Assembly: GCF_027247405.1 (NCBI RefSeq)
Contig: NZ_CP097463.1
Location: 3,100,001 to 3,164,000, forward strand
Reading direction: 5' to 3'
Length of the DNA stretch: 64,000 bases
DNA from: Jatrophihabitans cynanchi
GTDB taxonomy: Bacteria > Actinomycetota > Actinomycetes > Mycobacteriales > Jatrophihabitantaceae
Below, piece by piece: positions 8,264-15,370 of this stretch. A program made the translations under genes and the position numbers. The notes under the pieces were generated by a model, which saw nothing but the letters and a program-made list of their open reading frames with translations, ran no database searches and was not told the DNA's origin. Position 1 is the stretch's first letter, and the number at the start of each line of letters is the position of its first letter.

Positions 8264-9605
8264 GCAGCAGCGCGTCGCCGTCGTCGGGGCGGGCCTCGCC
8301 GGCTGCCTGCTCGCCACTCTGCTCGGCCGGCGTGGCATCGCGGTGAGCGTCTACGAGCGGCGCGAGGACCCGCGGGTGACCGGCGCCGAGCGGGGCCGTT
8401 CGATCAACCTGGCGATCTCCGCACGCGGCCTGGACGCGCTCGAGCACGTGGGGCTGCGCGAGCAGGCGCTCGGCCAGGCGCTGCCGATGCACGGGCGGAT
8501 GATCCACGGCACCGACGGCACGCAGGGCTTTCAGTCCTACAGCGCGGACGGGACGCGGGCGATCAACTCGATCAGCCGCAGCGAGCTCAACCATGCGCTG
8601 CTGGACGCCGCCGAGAAGACGCCCGGCGTCACGCTGCACTTCGGCCGCCGGCTGCGCGACGTGGACCTCAACACCGGCACGCTGGCGTTCGACGACGGCA
8701 CCAGCGCACCGGCCGACATCGTGCTGGCCAGCGACGGCTCGTACAGCGCCGCGCGCAGGGCGGTGACCTTCCGCGAGGGCTTCACGTTCAGCCAGGACTA
8801 CCTCGAGCACGGCTACAAGGAGCTGACGATCCCGGCGCAGAACGGGGCTCCCGCCGCCAATGGGGGCGTAGCCGGCGGGGGAAGCAAGTTCGCGCTCGAC
8901 CCGGACGCGCTGCACATCTGGCCGCGCGGCGAGTCGATGATGATCGCGCTGCCCAACCTGGACCGCTCGTTCACCTGCACGCTGTTCTGGCCCAAGGGCG
9001 AGCTGGCCGCGCTGCAGACCGACGAGCAGATCACCGGCTACTTCCGCACGCACTACCCGGACGCCGCCCCGCTGATGCCCACGCTGGTCGAGGACTACCG
9101 GCTCAACCCGGTCGGATCCCTGGTCACGGTCAAGGCGTGGCCCTGGGTGCATCACGGTGGATCCGCGACATTGGCGCTGGTCGGCGACGCCGCGCACGCG
9201 ATCGTCCCGTTCTTCGGCCAGGGCGCGAACTGTGCATTGGAGGACTGCGTCGAGATCGATCGTTGCCTGGGCGAGTTCGGCGGCGACTGGCAGCGGGCGC
9301 TGGCCGAGTACGAGCGGCGGCGCAAGGCCAACTGCGACGCGATCGCCGAGATGGCGCTGGACAACTTCGTCGAAATGCGGGACCGGGTGAACTCGCCGGT
9401 GTACCGAGCGAAGATGGCCGGGCAGCACTTCCTGGAAAGGCGGCTACCCGGCCACTACGTCTCGCGCTACGAGCTGGTGTCGTTCACGACGATGCCCTAC
9501 GCGCGCATCCCGGCACGGATGCGGCGGCAGGGCCGGCTGACAGCCGTCGCCGGTGCCGGGCTGCTGGCTGGCACGCTCGCGATAGTGCGTCGCGCGCTTC
9601 GGTGA
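8256..9605 (+). CDS. kmo: Kynurenine 3-monooxygenase (FAD-dependent)
   Basis: 449 residues. The N-terminal VVGAGLAGCLLA dinucleotide-binding loop and the GDAAHAIVPFFGQGAN segment near residue 310 identify a class A flavin hydroxylase. The linker TVKAWPWVHHG and ALHIWPRGESMM are typical of KMO. It adds the 3-hydroxyl to kynurenine with NADPH and O2 and is the last gene of the operon. A C-terminal GAGLLAGTLAIV stretch may be a membrane tether. Residues about 196-212 are a Gly/Ala-rich insertion (GAPAANGGVAGGG) that replaces the short loop usual at this place; its DNA is an imperfect palindrome. Confidence 0.92.
   Translation: MAEQQRVAVVGAGLAGCLLATLLGRRGIAVSVYERREDPRVTGAERGRSINLAISARGLDALEHVGLREQALGQALPMHGRMIHGTDGTQGFQSYSADGTRAINSISRSELNHALLDAAEKTPGVTLHFGRRLRDVDLNTGTLAFDDGTSAPADIVLASDGSYSAARRAVTFREGFTFSQDYLEHGYKELTIPAQNGAPAANGGVAGGGSKFALDPDALHIWPRGESMMIALPNLDRSFTCTLFWPKGELAALQTDEQITGYFRTHYPDAAPLMPTLVEDYRLNPVGSLVTVKAWPWVHHGGSATLALVGDAAHAIVPFFGQGANCALEDCVEIDRCLGEFGGDWQRALAEYERRRKANCDAIAEMALDNFVEMRDRVNSPVYRAKMAGQHFLERRLPGHYVSRYELVSFTTMPYARIPARMRRQGRLTAVAGAGLLAGTLAIVRRALR
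8847..8885. repeat. Imperfect palindrome inserted in frame in kmo
   Basis: The outer segments GCTCCCGCCG and CGGCGGGGGAAGC are nearly complementary around a short spacer. The segment encodes a low-complexity Gly/Ala loop between two conserved KMO segments (ELTIPAQ and ALHIWPR). It looks like a palindromic element tolerated in a surface loop. Confidence 0.4.
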
Positions 9606-9624
9606 ATGAAGCGCCACACGGCGC

Positions 9625-10452
9625 TCACGACGATGCTGTCGCGGTGGGCGCGGGGTTGGGCTGACGCGCGTTGCCGCCGGAGTGGTTCGAGTGCGTCGGC
9701 TGCGGCGAATGCGTGTTCCGTGCCTGGCTGGGCATGGCCGGATGCGTCGGGTGGGCCGGATGGGTCGGGTGCGTGCTCGGCTTGCCCGGGTGCGCGGCCG
9801 ACGAGCTGAGCAGTGTCGCGCAGTAGCCGCTGACGCCGTCCGCGCCGCCCGCGGCGTTGATCAGGACGGTGAACGCCGGGTTCTGCAACGCCTTGCCGTG
9901 CGAGTTCGCCACCCCGGCCAGGTAGGCGGTGCACAGCCCGTGCAGCGACGGCGACGGGACCGCGCCCGAGGGCTCCGCGCTGCCGCTGGTCTCGTCCGCG
10001 GACGAGGAAGTCGAGGTGCCGTCGGTCGGGGGAACCGACGGCACCGTCGGCGAGGCATCGGTGCTGGAGTCCGATTCCGCCGGGTCGGTCGGCTGCGCTG
10101 ACGAGATCGCCGGCGCGGCCAGCCGGGAGTGAGGTGAGAAGTGGCCGTCGGCGGCAGCGAGAGCGACACCGCCGGTGGCTGCTGCGACAGCGGTGCCGGC
10201 GAGGATCTTGGCCGCTACTGCCTTGGTCAACAAGGACTTGATCATCGAGGTTCTCCGCGTGGGGGGCGCGAGCTGGGGAGCGTGAGCCCGGAACTGCGCC
10301 AGTGCCGCCATTTCGGCAGCGGACTCGCCCGGTGCCGGTGCCGCGGAAGCGGCAGCGAGCAGCCGGCTGAGCGCGTCGTCGCCAGCGTGGTGCTGGTCGA
10401 GGATCGCGCGCGCCCGGCTTCGGGAGAGTCGCGCATTCGGGTGTGTGCTCAT
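9625..10452 (-). CDS. Single-pass membrane protein, probable partner of the adjacent sigma factor
   Basis: 275 residues with no clear family. An N-terminal cytoplasmic stretch of about 75 residues (ARAILDQHHAGDDALSRLL and following) leads to one membrane segment near residues 77-98 (AVAAKILAGTAVAAATGGVALA). A long Ser/Thr/Pro-rich outside region follows, then a small two-cysteine domain (LHGLCTAYLAGVA ... SGYCATLL) and a His/Pro-rich tail with repeated HPTHP. The ATG overlaps the sigma factor stop by four bases, the usual position of an anti-sigma gene, but no zinc-binding HxxxCxxC motif is present. Anti-sigma function is an inference from context only. Confidence 0.65.
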   Translation of the reverse strand: MSTHPNARLSRSRARAILDQHHAGDDALSRLLAAASAAPAPGESAAEMAALAQFRAHAPQLAPPTRRTSMIKSLLTKAVAAKILAGTAVAAATGGVALAAADGHFSPHSRLAAPAISSAQPTDPAESDSSTDASPTVPSVPPTDGTSTSSSADETSGSAEPSGAVPSPSLHGLCTAYLAGVANSHGKALQNPAFTVLINAAGGADGVSGYCATLLSSSAAHPGKPSTHPTHPAHPTHPAMPSQARNTHSPQPTHSNHSGGNARQPNPAPTATASS

Positions 10453-11087
10453 GACAACTCTTCAGCGATGAGGGCGCGGAAAATGTCACTGTCGGCGTCG
10501 TGCGGCCGAGTTCCGGGCGCCTCGGCCGGCATCGCGCGGTCCAGGTCCGCGGCCAGGGTGCGCAAGCCGCGGAAGGCGGCGGTGCGTACCGCCCCGGCCC
10601 GCTTGCCGAGCACGTGGCCGGCGGTCTTGGCGTCCAGCCCCATCACGACGCGCAGCAGCACCGCCTCGGCCTGTTCCTGTGGCAGCGTCCGGATCAGCGC
10701 GAGCGCGTCCTGGGTGGAGATCGCGGTGAGCGCATCGGTGTCGGCCTGATCGGCGGATGGGCGCTCGGCCAGGACCGCCTCGCTCGTTCCCGACGTCTGC
10801 GGGCGGCGGCGGGCGGTCCGCAGGTGGTCCATTGCGCGGTGCCGGCCGATGGTGCTGACCCAGCCGCGGAAGCCGTCGCCGTCGCCGCGGAACTTTCTCA
10901 GGTCGCGGCAGACCTGCGCCCAGGTCTCGGAGGCGACGTCCTCGGCGTCACCGGGCCCGACGAGTGCGCTCAGGTAGCGCACCAGGGCGGGATTGAGTGA
11001 CCGGTACATGCGGCGGAACGCGTCCTCGTCGCCCGTCAGCAGGTCAGCCAGCGTGGCGTCGAATTCCTCCGCGGTCGGGCCGCCCAT
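10449..11087 (-). CDS. ECF-like RNA polymerase sigma factor (sigma-70 family)
   Basis: 212 residues. Region 2 (DEDAFRRMYRSLNPALVRYLSALVG, then AEDVASETWAQV and FRGWVSTIGRHRAMDHLR) spans residues 20-95, and region 4 (LPQEQAEAVLLRVVMGLDAKTAGHVLGKRAGAV) spans 130-175. The start at 11087 is chosen because an AAGGAGG ribosome site lies 12 bases upstream; the longer frame to 11147 has none. It forms an operon with the downstream membrane protein. A TGTGAC/GTCACA inverted repeat upstream may be the regulatory site. Confidence 0.87.
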   Translation of the reverse strand: MGGPTAEEFDATLADLLTGDEDAFRRMYRSLNPALVRYLSALVGPGDAEDVASETWAQVCRDLRKFRGDGDGFRGWVSTIGRHRAMDHLRTARRRPQTSGTSEAVLAERPSADQADTDALTAISTQDALALIRTLPQEQAEAVLLRVVMGLDAKTAGHVLGKRAGAVRTAAFRGLRTLAADLDRAMPAEAPGTRPHDADSDIFRALIAEELS

Positions 11088-11099
11088 GCGTGATCCGGT

Positions 11100-11106
11100 C
11101 CTCCTT
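11100..11106 (-). promoter_or_regulatory. Ribosome binding site of the sigma factor gene
   Basis: AAGGAGG on the minus strand, 12 bases before the ATG at 11087. It decides the start in favour of the shorter frame. Confidence 0.7.
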
Positions 11107-11115
11107 CGGGTCCAT

Positions 11116-11148
11116 TGTGACAGCGCCTCGGGGCGCGAAAACGTCACA
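11116..11148. promoter_or_regulatory. Inverted repeat in sigma/PAP2 divergent region
   Basis: TGTGAC (11116-11121) and GTCACA (11143-11148) are exact inverted copies 21 bases apart, in the 116-bp region between the sigma factor and PAP2 genes. On the minus strand, TGTGACG followed about 16 bases later by a GC-rich -10 region would also fit an autoregulated ECF promoter. Both readings are tentative. Confidence 0.35.
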
Positions 11149-11203
11149 CGGCCGCCGGATCTGTATCGGCAGCCATCGCCGCGACCTTTAGGCTCGCCGG
11201 ACC

Positions 11204-11860
11204 ATGACCCGCTGCCCGAGGCCCGATTCGCCTGCCTTGATCGCGCCGTCGCGCCGCGTTGCTGCCGGGGTGGTCGTCGCGGTCGCGGTGGCCGTGCTGG
11301 TCGTCCTGGCGCTGCGGTACCACGACGGCCGGTCCGCCGGGCGGTTCGACCGCACGGTGGACGGGTGGTTCACCGCGCACGTGAACTACCGCACCGCGCT
11401 CTGGTTCGCCGACCTGGGAAACGGGCCGGTCGTGCTGCTACTCGTCGTGCTGGCGGCCGCCGGCTGCCTCTGGCTGCGGTGGGTGCGGGGTGCACTGCTG
11501 GTGGCGCTCGCGCCGGCGGCCGCGGCCGCGGTGACCGAGTGGGTCGTCAAGCCGCTCGTGCACCGGACCAAGGACGGCTGGTTGGCCTATCCGAGCGGGC
11601 ACACCAGCGGCTTCGGCGCGCTCGCGCTGGCGGTCGTGCTGCTCGTCCTGGGGCGGCGAGCGTTGTCCCGGGCCGTGCGCGCGACGGTGGCGGTGCTCGC
11701 CTCGCTGCTGCTGCTGGCCTGCATGCTCGGGCTGATCGCGTCCGACTACCACTACGCGACGGACGTGATCGGCGGGTTCTGCGTCGCCCTGGTCTGCGTC
11801 GTGGTCACGGCGCTGGCACTGGACGCGGCGGGCCCGCAGGCGCCGGCGTGGTTCGATTGA
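11204..11860 (+). CDS. PAP2 superfamily membrane phosphatase
   Basis: 218 residues with five or six hydrophobic segments. The phosphatase motifs are in order: KPLVHRTKDGW (motif 1), YPSGHTSGFGAL with the catalytic His (motif 2), and IASDYHYATDVIGGF (motif 3). Motif 3 has SD where SR is more usual, but the His and Asp of the H-x-x-x-D are in place. Members dephosphorylate lipid phosphates such as undecaprenyl pyrophosphate or phosphatidate at the membrane; the substrate here is not determined. The TetR gene follows after five bases. Confidence 0.85.
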   Translation: MTRCPRPDSPALIAPSRRVAAGVVVAVAVAVLVVLALRYHDGRSAGRFDRTVDGWFTAHVNYRTALWFADLGNGPVVLLLVVLAAAGCLWLRWVRGALLVALAPAAAAAVTEWVVKPLVHRTKDGWLAYPSGHTSGFGALALAVVLLVLGRRALSRAVRATVAVLASLLLLACMLGLIASDYHYATDVIGGFCVALVCVVVTALALDAAGPQAPAWFD

Positions 11861-11865
11861 CCACG

Positions 11866-12507
11866 ATGACCGAGTCAGATGGCAGGCCCCGAGTCCGGAT
11901 GACCGGCCGCGAACGGCGCGAGCAGTTGCTCGACGTCGGGCGCACGCTGTTCGCGCAGAAGGGTTTCGAGGCGACCTCCATCGAGGAGATCGCTGCGCGG
12001 GCCGGGGTGAGCAAGCCCGTCGTGTACGAGCACTTCGGCGGTAAGGAGGGGCTCTACGCCGTCGTCGTCGACCGCGAGATGAGCGACCTGCTCGAGCGGC
12101 TGACGTCCGCGCTGCGGGTCGGCCACCCCCGCAAGCTCGTCGAGCAGGCCGCGCTCGCGCTGCTCACCTACATCGAGGAGCAGACGGACGGGTTCCGCAT
12201 CCTGTCCCGCGACTCGCCCGTCGCGAGTTCGACCGGGGGCACGTTCTCCTCGCTGCTGAACGACATCGCCAGCCAGGTGGAGCACATCTTGTCGCGCGAG
12301 TTCGAGCAGCGGAAGATCTCGACCAAGCTCGCGCCGATGTACGCGCAGATGCTGGTGGGGATGGTCGCGCTGACCGGGCAGTGGTGGCTGGAGGAGCGCA
12401 AGCCCAAGCGCGAGGTGGTGGCCGCGCACCTGGTGAACCTGGGCTGGAACGGCCTGGCGCACCTGGAGCCGGACCCCAAGCTGGTGACCCGCCCGCGCAA
12501 GGACTGA
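11866..12507 (+). CDS. TetR/AcrR family transcriptional regulator
   Basis: 213 residues. The DNA-binding helix-turn-helix occupies residues 12-58 (REQLLDVGRTLFAQKGFEATSIEEIAARAGVSKPVVYEHFGGKEGLY), a textbook TetR head, followed by an all-helical ligand-binding domain. The start at 11866 lies five bases after the PAP2 stop, so the two are probably co-transcribed. Ligand and targets are unknown; the adjacent phosphatase is the simplest candidate target. Confidence 0.88.
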   Translation: MTESDGRPRVRMTGRERREQLLDVGRTLFAQKGFEATSIEEIAARAGVSKPVVYEHFGGKEGLYAVVVDREMSDLLERLTSALRVGHPRKLVEQAALALLTYIEEQTDGFRILSRDSPVASSTGGTFSSLLNDIASQVEHILSREFEQRKISTKLAPMYAQMLVGMVALTGQWWLEERKPKREVVAAHLVNLGWNGLAHLEPDPKLVTRPRKD

Positions 12508-12535
12508 CCTGCCCCGGCGAGTTCTGCCTGCCCTG

Positions 12536-12604
12536 CCGAGTGGCGACCGCGCTCCCCGAGTGGCGAGCTGATCGGCGCCACTCGACGGGTTCAGTCGCCA
12601 CTCG
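12536..12604. repeat. 69-bp symmetric repeat, copy 1
   Basis: The element has two direct CGAGTGGCGA units (12537-12546, 12557-12566) followed by two inverted units (12575-12584, with one mismatch, and 12595-12604). The spacing is mirror-symmetric (10, 8, 10 bases), so the outer pair and inner pair can fold as a nested hairpin. It differs from copy 2 at only three of 69 positions and has the same orientation. It lies 28 bases after the TetR stop. Confidence 0.9.
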
Positions 12605-12636
12605 CCGACGCAGTGCAGGACTTGTGGCCGATCGCC

Positions 12637-12645
12637 TGTGGATAA
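12637..12645 (-). promoter_or_regulatory. Perfect DnaA-box sequence upstream of the VSR-like gene
   Basis: TTATCCACA on the minus strand is identical to the consensus high-affinity DnaA box. It is a single copy 20-30 bases before the start of the VSR/DUF559-like gene and just inside the left repeat. Its A/T-rich character stands out from the surroundings. Whether DnaA binds here is not known. Confidence 0.45.
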
Positions 12646-12665
12646 CGTCGCCGCGCCACCGCGGA

Positions 12666-13502
12666 ATGCCGCACACTGCCGTCATGATCGGGGTGGCACC
12701 GGACGCGGTGGACGAGCTGGCGCACCGTTGTCGGGCGGCGCTCGCCCGCCTGCCGGACGGCACCGTGCTCGCCGGCCTGACCGCGGCGCGGTTGCACGGG
12801 GTGTGGTTGCCGTCGGCGCGCGCCGAGGAACCGATCGAGGTGATCCTGCGTGGAGTCGGCATCGTCCCGCGGGCCGTGTCCGGTTCGATGCGCCCGGACG
12901 TACGGGGCCGGCGGCGGCAGTTGCGGCGCGCTGAGGTGGTGGTGCAGGACGGCCTGCCGCTCACCTGCGCGCCCCGCACCTGGGTCGACCTCGCGGAGCG
13001 GTTGCCGATGCCGGACCTGGTCGCGGCCGGTGACAGCCTGTTGCGGCGGCATGCCAATGCGCGCGAAGTGGAGCTTCTCATCGCCGATGCGCGCGGCCGG
13101 CGGGGGATCGTGCGCGCCCGCAGCGCTGTGACCCTGCTGGATCCTCGTTCCGGGTCGCGTCCGGAGAGCCATCTGCGCCTCGGGCTCCTGGCGGCGGGGC
13201 TCCCCGCGCCGGCCGTGAACACCGCCATCTACGACGAGCACGGGCAATGGCTGGCCGAACCCGATCTGCACTACAAGCAGGCGCGGCTGTGCCTGGAGTA
13301 CAACGGCGCCATGCACGCGGACGTCGGCCGAATGCGCAGGGACATCACCCGCGCGCTCGATGTGGCCCGCGCGGAGTGGCTGACGCTGACGTTCGGCCCC
13401 GTCCAGGTCTTCCAGCGGATGTCCGAGTCGGTACAGATCGTCCGTACCTACTTGGACATTCGCGATGCTGGCTGGCGCCGGCGCCTACGCAGCTCGGCCT
13501 GA
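12666..13502 (+). CDS. DUF559/VSR-like endonuclease-fold protein in a repeat-flanked module
   Basis: 278 residues from the ATG at 12666; an in-frame ATG at 12684 is equally possible and neither has a ribosome site. The N-terminal 130 residues resemble the AbiEi-like/type IV antitoxin-like region found in many actinobacterial proteins (AGLTAARLHGVWLP, LTCAPRTWVDLAERL). The C-terminal half has a PD-(D/E)XK-like pattern: SRPESHLRLGLLAAGLP, then AEPDLHYKQARLCLEYNGAMH. The predicted metal-binding acids are the E, the D of EPDL and the E of LEYNG. Nuclease activity is inferred only. The gene lies between two 69-bp repeats. Confidence 0.6.
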   Translation: MPHTAVMIGVAPDAVDELAHRCRAALARLPDGTVLAGLTAARLHGVWLPSARAEEPIEVILRGVGIVPRAVSGSMRPDVRGRRRQLRRAEVVVQDGLPLTCAPRTWVDLAERLPMPDLVAAGDSLLRRHANAREVELLIADARGRRGIVRARSAVTLLDPRSGSRPESHLRLGLLAAGLPAPAVNTAIYDEHGQWLAEPDLHYKQARLCLEYNGAMHADVGRMRRDITRALDVARAEWLTLTFGPVQVFQRMSESVQIVRTYLDIRDAGWRRRLRSSA

Positions 13503-13519
13503 CCAGCCGTCCAGCACCG

Positions 13520-13588
13520 CCGAGTGGCGACCGCGCCCCCCGAGTGGCGAGCTGATCGTCGCCACTCGAAGGGTTCAGTCGCCACTCG
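13520..13588. repeat. 69-bp symmetric repeat, copy 2
   Basis: Direct repeat of copy 1 (66 of 69 bases identical). Here all four CGAGTGGCGA units are perfect (13521-13530, 13541-13550, inverted 13559-13568, inverted 13579-13588). It begins 17 bases after the VSR-like gene and overlaps the 3' end of the ABC-F gene: the element supplies the last codons (Ser-Gly-Asp) and the stop of that gene. Confidence 0.9.
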
Positions 13589-15365
13589 GCTCGGCAGCGA
13601 GCAGTAGCCACGACTCCTCGGCCGCCTCGCGGTCGGCGATCACGGTCCGCAGGTCGGCGTCGAGCTCGGCCACCCGGGCGAAGTCGGTCGCGTGCTCGGC
13701 CAGCGCCGCGTGCAGGGCGCGTTCACGCCTTTCCAGCGTGGCGATCTGCCGCTCCAGCCGGGTCAGCTCCTTGCGGGCGGCGCGGGTGTCACCGCGCTTC
13801 TCCCGCCGCTCGCCCGTACCGAGCAGAGCAGCTTTGCTCGGTACGGGCGAGCCGGCGGCGGACGCGGCGCGCCGGCGGTCCAGGTAGTCCTCCACCCCGC
13901 CAGGGAGTGCCGCGATCGTGACACCGCCACCTGCGCTGTCGAGCAGCGCGACCGTCGAGTCGCAGACCCGTTCCAGCAGGTAGCGGTCGTGGCTGACGAC
14001 CACCAGCGTGCCGGCCCACGAGTCGAGCAGATCCTCCAGCGCGGCGAGCGTGTCGGTGTCCAGATCGTTCGTCGGCTCGTCCAGCAGCAGGACGTTCGGC
14101 TGCGCCAGCAGCAACCGCAGCAGCTGCAGCCGGCGCCGCTCGCCGCCGGAGAGCTCGCCGACCCGGGTCCACTGCTTGTCGTTGGCGAAGCCGAAGCGTT
14201 CGGCCAGTTGGGTCGCGGAGAGCTCGACGCCGGCCAGCTCGGCGGTGGTGCGCACCTCGCGCACGGCCTCGATCACCCGCAGCTCGGCCGGCAGCTCGGC
14301 GACCTCCTGGGACAGGTAGGCCGCGTGCACGGTCTGCCCGATCCGCACCGTGCCCGACGCCGGTTGCAGCGTCCCGGCCAGCAGCCGCAGCAGGTGCGTC
14401 TTGCCCGACCCGTTGACACCGATGATCCCGATCCGGTCGCCGGGCCCCACGTGCCAGCTCACCCGGTCCAGCAGCACGCGATCGCCGACCCGCACCGTCA
14501 CGTCCTTCAGCTCGAACACGCTGCGCCCGAGCCGCCGTTGCGCCAGCGCCCGCAGCTCCACCGCTGACCGTGGCGCCGGGACGTCGGCGATCAGCGCCTC
14601 CGCCGCCTCGATGCGGAACTTCGGCTTGGACGTGCGGGCCGGGGCGCCGCGCCGCAACCAGGCCAGCTCCTTGCGCAGCAGGTTCTGCCGACGCGCCTCG
14701 GACGCCTCGGCCTGCCGGGCCCGCTCCGCCCTGGCCAGGACGTACGCCGCGTACCCCCCGTCGAACTGGCGGACGGTGCCGTCGGCGACCTCCCAGGTAC
14801 GCGAGCACACCGCGTCCAGGAACCACCGGTCGTGGGTGACCGTGATCAGGGCGCCGCGCCGCGCAGAGAGATAGGACGCCAGCCAGGCGATGCCCTCGAC
14901 GTCCAGGTGGTTCGTCGGCTCGTCCAGCACCAGCAGGTCGGCCTGCTGCACCAGCGCGGCCGCCAGCGCCACCCGCCGCCGTTCCCCGCCGGACAGCCGA
15001 GCGACGTCCGCATCGAGCCCGACCGAGGCCAGACCGAGCCCGGTCAGCACCTCGCGCACCGCCGCGTCACCGGCCCACTCATGGACGGCCGCCGCGCCGA
15101 CCACCAGCGAGCGCACGTCCGCGCCTGCGGGGAACTCGCCACGCTGTGACACCGACGCGACCGTCACACCCCCGGTGCGGGTCACCCGGCCGCTGTCGGG
15201 CGCCTCGTCGGCCAGGATCAGGCGCAGCAGGGTGGTCTTGCCGCCACCGTTGCGCCCGACGACGCCGATCCGCTCGCCGGCCGCGATCCCGAGCGACACC
15301 GACTCGAACACGCGCGTCGTGCCGTAAGCCTTGTCGACGGCTTCCAGGTTGATCAGGTTCGCCAT
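13575..15365 (-). CDS. ABC-F family ATP-binding protein
   Basis: 596 residues with two nucleotide-binding domains and no membrane segment. Domain 1 has Walker A GRNGGGKTT (near 37) and signature LSGGERRRVALA; domain 2 has Walker A GVNGSGKTH (near 317) and LSGGERRRLQLL. The interdomain linker is charged and helical (about 235-265). A C-terminal coiled-coil extension (RKELTRLERQIATLERRERAL) ends the protein. ABC-F proteins act on the ribosome in translation or antibiotic resistance. The join between domain 2 and the coiled coil contains a palindrome-encoded segment, and the last three residues come from the 69-bp repeat. Confidence 0.9.
   Translation of the reverse strand: MANLINLEAVDKAYGTTRVFESVSLGIAAGERIGVVGRNGGGKTTLLRLILADEAPDSGRVTRTGGVTVASVSQRGEFPAGADVRSLVVGAAAVHEWAGDAAVREVLTGLGLASVGLDADVARLSGGERRRVALAAALVQQADLLVLDEPTNHLDVEGIAWLASYLSARRGALITVTHDRWFLDAVCSRTWEVADGTVRQFDGGYAAYVLARAERARQAEASEARRQNLLRKELAWLRRGAPARTSKPKFRIEAAEALIADVPAPRSAVELRALAQRRLGRSVFELKDVTVRVGDRVLLDRVSWHVGPGDRIGIIGVNGSGKTHLLRLLAGTLQPASGTVRIGQTVHAAYLSQEVAELPAELRVIEAVREVRTTAELAGVELSATQLAERFGFANDKQWTRVGELSGGERRRLQLLRLLLAQPNVLLLDEPTNDLDTDTLAALEDLLDSWAGTLVVVSHDRYLLERVCDSTVALLDSAGGGVTIAALPGGVEDYLDRRRAASAAGSPVPSKAALLGTGERREKRGDTRAARKELTRLERQIATLERRERALHAALAEHATDFARVAELDADLRTVIADREAAEESWLLLAAEPSGD
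13811..13849. repeat. Perfect 15-nt palindrome inserted in frame in the ABC-F gene
   Basis: CGCCCGTACCGAGCA (13811-13825) and its exact complement (13835-13849) flank a 9-nt loop. It encodes SPVPSKAALLGTGE in the linker between the second ATPase domain and the C-terminal coiled coil. A perfect 15-bp stem inside a gene, in a disordered linker, suggests a palindromic insertion element rather than ordinary coding sequence. Confidence 0.65.
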
Positions 15366-15370
15366 CAGCC

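Noticed and set aside
10026-10034. TCGGGGGAA copy near 10 kb as a member of the leader-motif set
   Set aside because: It lies inside the coding region of the minus-strand membrane protein, far from any start, and is treated as background.
12637-12645. Replication origin
   Set aside because: There is a single DnaA box, with no AT-rich unwinding region and no dnaA or dnaN nearby.
12536-13588. CRISPR array or IS ends for the 69-bp pair
   Set aside because: There are only two copies about 1 kb apart with a gene between them and no spacers. No transposase or short target duplication is seen.
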